A stretch of DNA of 64,000 nucleotides from Sphaerolaimus hirsutus (taxonomy: Eukaryota > Nematoda > Chromadorea > Monhysterida > Sphaerolaimidae), in NCBI GenBank assembly GCA_964036195.1, contig OZ038454.1:21190315-21254314 (forward strand). The letters run 5' to 3'. The stretch's first letter is position 1. Each line of letters begins with the position of its first letter. The position numbers and the translations under genes were made by a program. Below the pieces are notes generated by a model. It was not told where the DNA came from. It searched no databases and saw nothing but the letters and a program-made list of their open reading frames with translations. Of the stretch, positions 11,832 through 23,000 are shown piece by piece.

Positions 11832-14800
11832 CTAGAAAAGGGGCACTTCGACCATCCAGTCGGGCTTTGCGACTCGGCCGTACTGCGTCACGAAGAAAAT
11901 ACTTTTATATAGAATTTATTAAAAAAAGAATCGGTTTGAATCGACTGTTCCGTGGTGTTCACGAACTTTCATATTTTTTATTCATGTTTTATGATTTTTT
12001 TGCAGTATGCGTGTGTATTTTGTATTTATTTAGTATTATTTTTTAGAGTAAATGAGACAAGATATACCAAGTAGAATCAGAAAGCAGAATATTTCGATTT
12101 TTTGGGATAAATATATGGCAAAAACACAGCTAGGCTTCAGAGGTTCACCCCTGCTGAAATAACACAAGCTCACCGAAGGCACTGAGCAAATAATTGATAA
12201 AAAAACACTAAAACGCCACCTGAATGCCGGTAATGGCATCATACATTCGTTTCATCAATCCATCCTTCTGTTCCATGGTGGGTATATGCAACAGTCGTTC
12301 CGTACCATCTTTTCTACGATGCAAAATTCTGTCCACAGGACAAACGATGCACGCGGTGCCCGAGCCGAACATTTCCAACATCTGTGATTTTTTTTGTCCG
12401 ATTTGTACTGGTCGGTCTGAACGCTACATAAAGAATATTAACGTATTTTGGTTAATTGACGTGAAAAAGTGTGCGTAAATTCACGGATATTGACAATTGA
12501 GAGCGATGTGAGTGATGAGAAACTAGGGTTCAAACGGGGCAAGTCTTAAGTTAAACAACAAGTGACACGTTCAATTATAAGGGATCATTTTTTTCGGTAT
12601 TTACGTCACTTAAAAGTGTACTTGTTCGTGGAGGTTTTTTCAACGTTTTACTTAAATAGAAACTGGGTCAGTACAAAAGTTTTTACCACCCCCTGTTCTT
12701 GTCACTTCATTTTCCATTTATATTACCATTTATCACTTTGCCGCCACTTGTACACTCGCGGAATGAGCACCTGGGCTTACGCGCACCCTGTAAAGTGTCA
12801 AACGTCATGTAAAATGTCTTTTGACGTCTGATTAAAATAGAACTTCTGATTAAAATAGAGAACTTTTGACATTATTAATAACATTTGACAATTTTTTGTG
12901 GCATTTTACATGACAATTCACACTTAACTTTACACTTTACACTTTACAGGGTGCGGGACTGCCACCTGGCCAGTGCATCACAAAGACAACACCAAAACCG
13001 ACCCTGCCTTCATCGACGGCCTTCTCTAATTCAGCCATAGTCAAATAGCGTTGGGAAACTTTGAACCCGGTCCATTTATCTGTCAACTCTAGTAGCGAGT
13101 CCCTAGTGACGCCGGGAAGAATTATGCCATCGTCCAGCGGCGGGGTGACTAATTCGCGATCTGCGCATTCATTGAAGTTGGGGAAGTGATTAAACTTGAT
13201 GAATTGAGTGCTCTGCCGCGATTGGAGAAGTAAAAAAACCATTTAGAAGTGAGAAGTAAAAAGTTAAGAGAAAAGTAAACTTTGATCTATTCACTTATAA
13301 ATTCACATTGTTTTTACTTTTTACTTCTCACTTAAAATTTGTTTAACTTCGCCACTATCGGACTTGATCTCTTTTTGCAATTTAATTTGGAAATTGTCAT
13401 TTTACGGTTTTCTTCATGACACATATTTGGGAAATTTTGTATGTGACACCTTACCTGGGCCCATTTTCCAGCACTTTTTCTTCTCGAAATTTTGAAATTA
13501 AATTATTTTAGATATCGAAAAGTTACAAACCCAGGGCCAGTCCCAAACCCTCTAAAATGTCAAATCACCTATAAACATTAGCGAAAATATCACTGAGTCT
13601 TTGACATGACATTTCACACAGTACAGAACCGCCAAAAAACAAAAACAAAACAAACCACCATCTTCATTGATCAGAAAATTGAAAATATTCATCGTGCCAA
13701 CTTCTGTCAACTTTTCATCCTCCCCATACAGCCACAAAACTTGCTGACAATCTCTTTTGGCCGCTTCCTTAGCTATCAATATGGTCGGCGCGTAGTTGCT
13801 GCGTTTGTGATTTCAATTTTTGATAGATTTTTGGATTAGTTATTGTGCGAATGGGTAATTATGCGGTTGGGAAATGGGTTTAAATGGGATTCCGATAGGT
13901 GTGCGACGATATGTAAGGAATTTACAGGTTTTCGTGAACGAGAAGAATTGAAAATGAGGGAGTCCAATCCGGATCGAGACAAATGTCCAGCCAGTCCCAA
14001 TCCCGGTGCCACTTCCAGATGCTGTAAAATGTGAAATGTCACAAAAATTTAAATTCAAATCTCAATTTACATGTAAAATGTTATCTGTGATACGTGGTAA
14101 ATTATTTATAGCTGTTCCGCCATTTGCCATTTTACAGGTTCGGGGTTGGCTTTTGATCCCAAAAGTCCAACCACTTTCAACTCTATTCGCAACTAGGGTT
14201 CTAGCTCTGTCCTTCAGTAATCTGGTGCTACACAGAGACCCTGTAAAATGCCCTGTGACCTGACATATGCCATGCAAAGTGTCAAAAGTCTTGTAAAATG
14301 TAATGAAAAATGTCAAACGTCCGGTAAACCAAGTAAAATTTCACAAGACTTTTGACACTTTGCATGACAGTTGTCTAGTTACAGGGCATTTTACAGGGTC
14401 AGGGTGTAGCACCAGATTCCCGAAAACCAAGCCGAGCTAGAACCCTAGTTGCGAAAAGAGTTGAAAAGTGGTTCGACTTAGCCCCGAACCAGTAATATGT
14501 CAAATGCTGTGGGAAAAAACTATTTTTACCACGAATAAAAGGGAACATTTTAATTGAGATTTATCAAATTTGTGTGACATTTCTCATTTCACAGGGTTCG
14601 AGACTGCCGCCAGGCTTAGAAAATAACCGACATTCTAATGGACTAAATATCGGAATTCCATTTGAAATCCAAATTCTTAAGCGATTGTGCATAGCTTGTG
14701 CTTGTGAATAGGCAAGCGGTTGCTTGAAAAGTGTTAAAGGGCTGTTAATGCAGAAATTTCTTTTTGTTGGATGAGGCTTTTCAGGCACTTTCGCAGCGAA

Positions 14801-17800
14801 TATAAATAATCACTTTTCAACCTGCGATATCAATTTCGCGTATTAATTATGTACAAGTGCGGAAATTTATCTCATCTGAGAAGCTCGACCTGTAAACACA
14901 TCTAAAAATTAAAAATAGAACTTTTGTAGAGATAAATAACCGCACTACACTTTTTTGAACACAGCCTATTGGCGCTTGGCGACGACAAGTCGATTAAAAC
15001 CGAGGTATAGCTCTTTTACATCTCTATATAGAAGTTTTCACAAAGGCAAAAGCAGTTGTCACACTAGCTGACAGGCGAAAATTCAGTTACCGTATATCCT
15101 TGAATAAGTCCCCCACGAATAACTCCCCTCTGTTGGCCAGGTGAGGAAAAAATAACTCTCCCCTCTGGTTATTTGATATATTTATGTATAGGGTTCAAAC
15201 GGGATCCCGATCCCGGATCCCGTGAAATTCCGGGATTTAGCAGTCCCGATCCCGATCCCGAAACCCCAATCCCGATCCCGATCCCGAAATCCAAAAATAC
15301 CAATCCCGATCCCGATCCCGAAAACTTTCAAATCCCGATCCCGATCCCGAGAATCTCCCAAGTCCGGGATCCCGATCCCGGAAAAAATAGTGGAAATTAT
15401 ACAAAGTGAAAAAATGACATTTTTGCATGCAAAAATGTGAACGCAAACCCCCAGCGTCCATTTTATGTCACTTTTCTGGCATCCAACAGTGTTTTGAGAC
15501 CTTTATGAACAACTGTGAAGGCCAGAACAGTGACAAAAATCTCTATCCCTAGACCCCAATCCCGATCCCGAAAAAATGCCAATCCCGATCCCGTGACCCC
15601 AATCCCGGCCAATCCCGATCCTGATCCCGAAATCTCAAAATACCAATCCCGATCCCAATCCCGATCCCCCAATCCCGATCCCGATCCCGAAATCTCAAAA
15701 GTGAATCCCGATCCCGATCCCGAAAAGTCAATCCCGTTTGAACCCTTTTTATGTATCCACCATGTGAATTTGAATGTTTTGGATGCTGATGAACATGAAT
15801 TTTAGCACGAAGATCTTGTTTTTGTTGTTGTTTAACTGCAAAATACCTGGGTTACAGAAGTTGATGGAATACATTTATGCAATGAATAAAGTCTTAGTAG
15901 GTACTGAGGAAAAAGCAACTCCCCCTTCAAAACTTCTGACGAAATAATAACTCCCCTGGGGTCTTATTCGAGGATATACGGTAACTCAAATGTGTCCAAA
16001 ACAGATTTAAAACCTAGAACAATTATTCAACTTTAAAAATTTCAGTTGTCAACTAGTGTGCGTAGCACCTAGATAAATACTGTTTATACTCAGACTTGAA
16101 ATTTGTACAACAACAAATGCTGAAGGGATCATTCATATTTACATTTCTTCATGCTCGCTCAACATGCACAATCAATATTGTAAATAGTCATACAGTTGAC
16201 AAGTTCTTTTTAGAAATCCAAAAGCAACATTTTTTTGTAAATAACATCTACTTTTTGCACCGTTGCACAGTTCGAGAAAAAGTCTTTAGGCACACGGTTT
16301 TTTTTGTGAGAACAAATTTTTTCTCGACTTCTTCGACTTGTGCGACGCCTCGATCTTGATCAGCATTATTTTACAATTTTGCGTAATAATAAACACTGTT
16401 TTAGTCAATTTTGATGTCAAAGTGACCATTTTGACATACTGGTACATTAACACACTCATTACAGGCACCTAACACATTCACACAAACACACTCACGATTT
16501 CGTACACTCCCCCTAAACTCCACCTACCATGCCATTTTATACCCTCCAGTGCCTCCTGGAAAGGCTCTGATAAATTGGTGATCTGCCAACAATTGAATCG
16601 GTTTGAACCCGGTGGGGAAGTAGGCGCCCACGGGGCCGATCGTCACGTATAACATGGCCGATCGCGAGTAGTTGATACCCAACGTCGGCTGTGTTGTGGG
16701 TACTTTTTGGGTATCTGTACGGGTATCTGTATCTGCGTTGGGTACTTTCGCGGGTACCAAGTGAAGAATTTGAAAATTTAGTAGAAGATTATGTAATTGC
16801 GCATGTATTTATTTACGACATGGGGGGGTAGATAGGGTGCAAGCAAGCGGCATATACTGCGAGTAGAAGAATACCGGAGGTGCATAGAAGGATGCGAGAG
16901 TTTACAACGGTGCACAATAGCTAGCTGGAGTTGGACCGATAGGCCGTATCGGATGTCGATATCTCAAACTTTCGATAAATATCGATATCTAGATATAATA
17001 AAATCGATAGACTATCGACCATCGATATGGCGAAACCACCGCGTTCAAACTTCAATCGCAAGCACAGAAATAGACGAGACATCAAAAGACAGATCAAGAG
17101 ATAAAGCACAGGTGGGACCAAGAGAAAAAGATACAAAAAAGTCACAAAAGCCGACGAGAATCGAACCAAAAACGTGCGCGCAAGCGAGCCAAAGCGCAAA
17201 TTTACCAGGCCATCTTGAACTGGCCGACCCCTCCAACGGGCGCCCTAACATAATGCCCATCTGCAAACAGCTGCACCGGTTTCAATCCGGTGGGGAAGTA
17301 GGGGCCGGCCGGACCGCAACACACGAATAGCAGGCCCGATTTCGAGTATGACACGCCCAGTGTCGGCTGGTATTTGATGGGTACTTTTGGGTATTCTGGG
17401 TATTGAGTATAAGCGACTACTTTTTTTTGGGGGGGGGGAGTAGCATTTTTTGTAGGTTGGATTCGTTACGTGACGAGTTTTTTCCATCGAAACGAAACGG
17501 TTTTATACCAAGAGACGTGAATATAAACAATTTTTTTCAGCTGCTTTTTTTAACTTGTGTCTTTTCGACATTTTCGCGGGTTTTTTCTCGTGAACTGTAT
17601 TTTGTAAAATTGGAACTGGGCCATTTCACATGTTTAATAGAGGGCGGCCTACATTTTCCCTGGGTAGTGTCCAAAAATGACAAAATAAAGTGAAAATACG
17701 AAAAAGCTGGAAAGATTTACCCGAAAAGTCCTGCGAACACACACTAAAAAGTATAACACAAAAAATGGCTGATGCAAGAACAAGAACATAATTATTGTCT

Positions 17801-20800
17801 TTATAGTCTAAAAATGTAAATAACAACCGATTGAGACTAAACATTTTCCCGGCAAAACATTTGGACAGCTTAAAAAAAGCTTTGAGAGACTGCTGCACTA
17901 AATACTACGAGTATGAATGTTTTGACTGGTTTTTGTAAATTTTTCGCACTCGTTGTTTTTGTTGATTTTCGCATCGGTTTTCAACTAAAAATAAAGTGAT
18001 TGTGGGGAGTCGACGGAATTTTTTGAACTGAATTTTTCATATTTGAAACGTTTTTGAAGTTTTTCATATTTGAAACGAATTGGTAAAAACGTGGTTCAAA
18101 ATTGACAAAAAACTTAACCCCCTTCAAAGTTTAAAAGAAAAATAATTTCCCAAAGGATAATTTCATACTAAAATATTTTGAGTGCCAAAGTTAAGAAAAT
18201 GTAAATATGATGTATATATCGTAAAAAGTCTTTAATCAGCCACACACCAAAAAAATTCAACTACCACCACGTGTATACGGAAACGAATAAAAGTGTGAAA
18301 ATATGAAAAAATTTTCTACGGTGCCACACAGCACGATCTACAGTTCGGTGTTTACAGTAACGAGCAAAAAGTTTTGCTTCTATGCGGCCAAATTACGAAA
18401 AGTTTATGACTTAAGCGCGGGATTGGGGCGATATTGAAAAGTATGGATCCAGGTAAATACCGATAAATATCTAGCATTTTTGATATAGAATATCGATATC
18501 GACAATTTTAAACCAAAGCCGAATGTATTTCGACTCTTCTCAAAGTAAAATATCAGTGTCGAAGACTATCGAGATTGTTAAGTTTATATCGTTTCCTAGC
18601 GAATCACGCACCCAGCGCCCTGTCAAGTAAGAAATATCCAAAAAAATACTTTCTTTCATTTTCGAAAAAACAATGGCAAACTTTCAAATCGTTCTTTATG
18701 GACGGGGCATGCGGAGATGGTGACTGCAGTTACCCTGTCTAGCAAGAACCATGTGCAAAATTCACCAAACTTACTCAACTTTTTCTCAACTTGACAGGAC
18801 ACTCTACTTAGCGTTTCCACATTACAAAATTTAAAAAAGTAACCCCACACTCACATCCGTTCCTATATAAGTCGGCCTGATATACAAACTAGCGTCCGTG
18901 CTCTGCGGGACCCAATCCGCATCGACGCGGACCAATTCCACGATGCATTTTTGCAATTCCGCAGTGTCGAACGCGGGCAGGGCGGACCGCTTGGCCGTGG
19001 CCAACATGCGGGACATGTTTTTGTCAGGACGAAATAGACGGATGGTCCCGTCGACGCCTCTGGGGTGGGTGGGTGGGTGGATTTTGGGCGGAATTTTGTT
19101 TGGATTCACTTTTCAACATTTTTACATGATTATTTCAATACTTTGATTCAAAATAGACATGCATTTAAATTTGTGATTAGAAGTCGTTTGTCACTGGTCA
19201 CTGTTATCACCACTGTTAATTGACAGTGTAAAAGTTGCAGAATGGACCACAGTTTTAAGGGTCAAGCCACACTGGCTCTAAACATACAAGTTGACAAAAG
19301 AAATTTACAAAGCTACTTGATTTTTTTCTACACTTTTTGAGTTTACCGGAAGGGGGAACTATTAACCTTGTCTGATGCAGATCGAAAATAAATGATTCTG
19401 GTAAACTCAACAGTGTTCAAAACAGATTTTTCACTTTTTGCGGAAGCTCTGGTTGCCAACTAGGCAGATTGGCATGAAATTTACAACACCCCCCAAAAAC
19501 AACCCACCTATAGGCCTTCATGCCCTCGAACAGCGCGGTGGCGTAGTGCAGCACCTTGGCGCCGGGGTGCAACTTGAGCATGTGCAGCGGCACGATCTTC
19601 GGCCTGCCCCAACCCTCGTCCTCGTGCCATTCCACTTCGAGCATGTGATCGGAAAAGTTGGCGCCGAAAATGAGCTGCGATTTAGAGTCGGGTCGCTTTT
19701 GGCGCTCGTCCAAGGAGGCCAGGCGGATCGATAGGTCGCGGTGCTGCGGGTCATTGCATCATTTTTCGATTTTTTTTCAAAACTATCTATGTTAAATAAT
19801 GAATTTCCGTATTTCAGGCAATCTACTCAATTTACTAGAATTTACTCAATGCAGTACATACTATACTCAATTTACTCATTGCAGTTTTTATTTTACCGTG
19901 ATTTCAAGTTGATAATTTATTACATTTGAATAAGGCGGTAGTACGGCGGGACTGACCAAAATATCGGGGGGGTTGGCGTGGTTTCTTTTCTTTACCTCGC
20001 CTGATTTTTCTTTTTTGGTTGGAGGTGAATATTTAAAGAAGTGGGTGAACGGGGGAGTTGTTGCGGCATATCGACGACGCCATTGGTCGCTGAGAACCAT
20101 GACGTCATCGATTTTAAATTATTACCATAATCAGGGACGCATGTGCATGCACTCAGCCACGTGATTATCACGTGATTAGCACTGCGTGCATGGACTTTTT
20201 TTAGTAATTATCGTGTGCACCGCACCCGTGCACATGGCGTGCCGCGCGACTTATAAATGGGCCGCGCACAGGTGCCTCCATTCAGTTGTTTTTACTCGCT
20301 CAGCGTTGACCAAACCGTAGTCGGTCAATGCTGAGTGGGTTTGTGTGCCAGAACAATATTTGGCTGACTGCGACAGCGCATGGCGTGCGTCATGCGTTAT
20401 CGCAGTCAGCCAAATATTTTTCTGGCACGAGCATAAAACGCCTCGCAGACTGGGGGTCCAATTGCCTTTGAATAAAATGGACAGCCGAACAAAATCGTCA
20501 TAAAATAATTTAAGTAGTTCATTTTGGTCATTCAGTTCATCTAAACACCTTCCCGGTCACGTCTGGCAGCCATTTTTTGATTTTACTTCTTATATCCTAT
20601 CCCCAGTTCTAGGACGCCCCCATGGCTGAAACTTGGGGGAGATATTGGTGCAACCCCCCTCTACTTCGCATGAATTGGGGGGGGGGTCGCAGCGACCACT
20701 CTCAGTCTGGGTCGCCCTAAGTGCAAATTTTTTGTGGCTTTTTTGGTGTCCCACAGCAGGTCCGGAACCCGCTGATTTCTGAGCTGTGGGAGGGGTATAA

Positions 20801-23000
20801 ATCTAAAATTTTGGGGATGTTTTACCAACACCACTCCCCTACTATACACTATTCAATAATGTGAGATTAACATGAAAAATTTCTCAAAAATTTGCTTATT
20901 CTCTAAAAAACACCACTCTCCAATAGATGGATGACAAAAAATTCACTTTTTGGAACTTTTTTATTAGACACTTGAAGAGCTGGTTTAAAATACTTTAAAG
21001 GGAATGGTTTGATGTTTAAAGTTACGTAAAGAACCATACCTCTAAAATGCCTGCATTGCAAAATTTACTTGGGGGGAATTTCAAAGTGTAAATTTTGTAA
21101 ATTTTTGTTCCTGCGATGATGTCATTATGATGTCATAAAATTCACCCTAAGTAAATTTTGCAATCCAGGCATTTTAGAGGTATGGTTCTTTACATAACTT
21201 TAAACATTAAACCCTTCCCTTTAAAGTATCGTAAACCAGCTCTTCAAGTGTCTAATAAAAAAGTTCCAAAAAGTGAATTTTTTGTCATACATCTATTGGG
21301 GAGTGGTGTTTTCTAGAGAATAAGCGAATTTTTGATAAATTTTTCACAAAAATCTCACATTATTGAATAGTGTATAGTAGGGGAGTGGTGTTGGTAACAC
21401 ATCCCCAAAATTTTAGACTCATACCCCTACCACAGCTCAGAAATCAGCGGGTGCCGGACCTGCTGTGGGACACCAAAAAAGCCACAAAAAAATTTGCACT
21501 TAGGGCGACGCACCCTGAGAGGGGTCGCCGCGACCCCCCCAATTCATGCGAAGTAGAGGGGGGTTGCGCCAATATATCCCCCAAGTTTCAGCCTCGGGGG
21601 CGCCCTAGAACTGGGGATAGGATCAGGGACGTATCCAGGATTTTTGAGCGGGTGGGGCTGCTTGTTTACGGGGGCCGGCGAACGGGGGGGCTCAGCCCCC
21701 CCCCCTAAAATTTTTCCCTATATAGGGACGGAGAGGCGTTTTGGCGCTAGCGCCATACAAAGGCACCATTCCATGGCGCTATTGGCGTTGGCGCCAGCGC
21801 CAGGAACCGCTTTATATGTATGTAAAATGCATACATATACAGCGAAAATCGCAAAAATGGGTTTTATTTCCGAGTATATTGGTTTACAGGGGCCGATCCG
21901 CTGAAAATACAATGCATGGGGACGAAATTGCGCGCTTGCGCGCAAAAGTTTTAAGAAACATCGGAAAATAAATAGGAAAAGTTGCATTTTGCGGGACTAT
22001 TGGGTCTCACCCCGGGAAGGGGGGGGCTGCAGCCCCCCCGCCCCCCCCCCCTGGATACGTCCTTGGATAGGATATAAGAAGTAAAATCAAAAAATGGCTG
22101 CCGGACGTAGGGTTGGAAAAAAAACGTTTTTTTTTAACTCGATGTTTTTTTAAAAAAAAAAACGTTTTTTTAAAAAAAAAAACGTTTTTTTTTAATAAAA
22201 AACGTTTTTTTTTAAAAGCTCCCAGATATAACCTTGTGTCAACATATATAGGTATATCAGACAGTGGCAATACTCTGTGATGTTATATATGACCATATAA
22301 TGTCTGTGGAGCCATGGGATAGCATTATAAGTGGTGATTTGTGTCAAAAATATCCATTTTTCGTCGACATATCGTTTGTATATCGCCTTATAGTCGAATG
22401 TTCGTGACTTCAGGTAAAGTTTGGCACGGAATAGTGATCAAACAAGGTTATAAAACGAGGTTGTTACTTTGGGAGTGAAGTTACACACTGTGGAGGTACA
22501 TGGAAGCACATTACCTCAATATTATATACTACAGCAACATATGACGGCTTATTAACCCATGGTAGCATATATAAATGGATACTTTGATACTAAAAATGCC
22601 ACAAAACCAATGAAAACAACCACCAATGTCAATTTGTGTGTGAAATTGCGCGCTTGCGCGCAAAAATTTTGCAAAATACCTAGTGCTTAGTACTAAAAAT
22701 TTCGGTCGATGTTTTTTTTAAAAAAAAAACATTTCGGACGTCATGTTTTTTTTTTAAAAAACGTTTTTTTTTAATAAAAAACGTTTAAAAAAAAACATCG
22801 GCCAACCCTAGCCGGACGTGACCGGGAAGGTGTTTAAATACCACAACTCGCCAACCCTGCAACTCAAGACCCACCAAAAACGTGTCGCCTTTACTAGCTA
22901 CGGCTGCGAGGCACCGCCTTCGGCCCGCGCAGTGTGAATTCTGTTGGCGGAGTAGTAGACGGCACACATGGCGCGCACAGGACACGCCCACTGTAGACAT
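11832..23000 (-). CDS. BCAT: Branched-chain amino acid aminotransferase, mitochondrial type (complete; one mutually exclusive exon pair)
   Basis: This fold-type IV PLP enzyme transfers the amino group between Leu/Ile/Val and 2-oxoglutarate. Exons, 5' to 3' on the minus strand: 23000-22902, 19743-19508, 19059-18855, then either 17366-17206 or 16688-16528, then 13798-13656, 13160-13003, 12381-12220 and 11882-11832. All phases agree and either choice totals 1215 nt (404 aa plus stop; human BCATm is 392). Family landmarks in order: [42 protein letters not shown], the KMACNYAPT PLP-lysine region, [47 protein letters not shown], and a short last exon [16 protein letters not shown]. Exon 1 encodes an Arg-rich leader with no acidic residue ([17 protein letters not shown]), consistent with mitochondrial import. 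Its donor, GTAGCT, is weak, so exon 1 is the least certain part. Introns hold several transposons. Confidence 0.9.
12787..12966. repeat. Inverted element of the GGGTGCGGGACTGCC / CATTTTACA family
   Basis: GCGCACCCTGTAAAGTGTCA at the left faces CACTTTACAGGGTGCGGGAC at the right. Related ends occur near 30190, 38250-38370, 49365 and 53700. The interior is made of AAATGTCAAA and TTTTACATG words. Confidence 0.55.
14136..14492. mobile_element. Fold-back element, about 350 bp, almost fully palindromic
   Basis: The left arm starts TTACAGGTTCGGGGTTGGC and the right arm ends AGCCCCGAACCAG. Inner inverted pairs include CTCTATTCGCAACTAGGGTT / AACCCTAGTTGCGAAAAGAG and CCTGTAAAATGCCCTG / CAGGGCATTTTACAGG. 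It sits in a BCAT intron. Confidence 0.65.
15090..15981. mobile_element. TA-flanked CCGTATATCCTTGAATAAG element with nested insertion
   Basis: Inverted ends CCGTATATCCTTGAATAAGT and TTATTCGAGGATATACGG are flanked by TA. The element is interrupted at 15189-15747 by an ATCCCG-family element, which dates the ATCCCG insertion as younger. Confidence 0.7.
15189..15747. mobile_element. hAT-like element, ATCCCG family
   Basis: The ends TAGGGTTCAAACGGGAT and ATCCCGTTTGAACCCT are inverted, with 8-bp duplication TTTATGTA (15181-15188 and 15748-15755). The outer 200 bases on each side are ATCCCGATCCCG arrays; the core holds a conserved unique segment (ATGCAAAAATGTGAACGCAA, GCATCCAACAGTGTTTTGAG) shared with the copies at 27631 and 38375. 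Confidence 0.85.
16528..16688 (-). CDS. BCAT: BCAT alternative exon A (PLP-lysine exon, proximal copy)
   Basis: 161 nt after acceptor CAACACAG with donor TG|GTAGGT. It encodes [46 protein letters not shown] and two bases of the next Cys codon. The K of YKMA-CNY aligns with the lysine that binds PLP in this family. It has the same length, start phase (0) and end phase (2) as exon B at 17206. Including both would add 322 nt instead of 161 and break the frame, so only one can be used per mRNA. Confidence 0.85.
17206..17366 (-). CDS. BCAT: BCAT alternative exon B (PLP-lysine exon, distal copy)
   Basis: 161 nt after acceptor AATACCAG with donor TG|GTAAAT. It encodes [46 protein letters not shown] and two bases. 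The frame is fully open and the PLP lysine is kept. Differences from exon A cluster in the interdomain-loop and active-site region ([10 protein letters not shown] versus [19 protein letters not shown] versus APVGGVGQF). Both copies are preceded by a similar intronic stretch containing ATACCCAAAAGTACCCA. Confidence 0.85.
20252..20490 (+). promoter_or_regulatory. TATA-Inr promoter module followed by two tandem hairpins
   Basis: TATAAA at 20252-20257 is followed, with A+1 at 20284, by TCAGTT at 20282-20287. That is the arthropod-type initiator at the canonical spacing of about 32 bases. Two GTGATTATCACGTGATT-like E-box words lie about 80 bases upstream. Directly downstream are two stem-loops: 20297-20337 (CGCTCAGCGTTGACC / GGTCAATGCTGAGTG) and 20345-20428 (about 38-bp near-perfect stem, GTGCCAGAACAATATTTGGC / CAAATATTTTTCTGGCAC). 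AATAAA follows at about 20472. No coding frame is present. It could be a short non-coding transcript, a transposon end with a promoter, or a viral-type terminal hairpin relic. Confidence 0.4.
21624..22065. mobile_element. hAT-like element, CAGGGACGTATCCAGG family
   Basis: Inverted ends CAGGGACGTATCCAGG and CCTGGATACGTCCTTG, flanked by an exact 8-bp duplication GATAGGAT (21616-21623 and 22066-22073). The element has G-run and C-run blocks just inside the ends and a core with TGGCGCTAGCGCCA-like palindromes. It is nested in the fold-back element. Confidence 0.8.
22108..22810. mobile_element. hAT-like element, TAGGGTTGG / AAACGTTTT family
   Basis: Ends TAGGGTTGG and CCAACCCTA, exact 8-bp duplication GCCGGACG (22100-22107 and 22811-22818). 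Subterminal AAAAAACGTTTTTT arrays enclose a conserved core of about 500 bases (GCTCCCAGATATGACC-like start, GCGCGCTTGCGCGC palindrome near the end). Partial or rearranged copies lie at 25456, 26684, 48183, 48755 and 63723. Confidence 0.85.

Larger units (their letters stand above)
20542..22836. mobile_element. Large fold-back element with two nested hAT-like insertions
   Basis: TAAACACCTTCCCGGTCACG at the left is inverted relative to GTGACCGGGAAGGTGTTTA at the right. The arms are about 500 bases long, with pairs such as CCCCTACTATACACTATTCA / TGAATAGTGTATAGTAGGGG and ACCATACCTCTAAAATGCCT / its reverse complement around a centre near 21100. Insertions at 21624-22065 and 22108-22810 interrupt the right arm; without them the element is about 1.13 kb. 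No transposase frame. Confidence 0.8.

Noticed and set aside
13552..13779. Methionine start of a separate minus-strand gene
   Set aside because: The frame is the internal BCAT exon 13798-13656 continued into its intron; the acceptor and phase place it in BCAT.
15173..15805. Several frames made of DPDPE, IPIPIPK or SGSGSG units
   Set aside because: They are translations of the ATCCCG array in both strands; the same occurs at 27670-28214 and 38391-38869.
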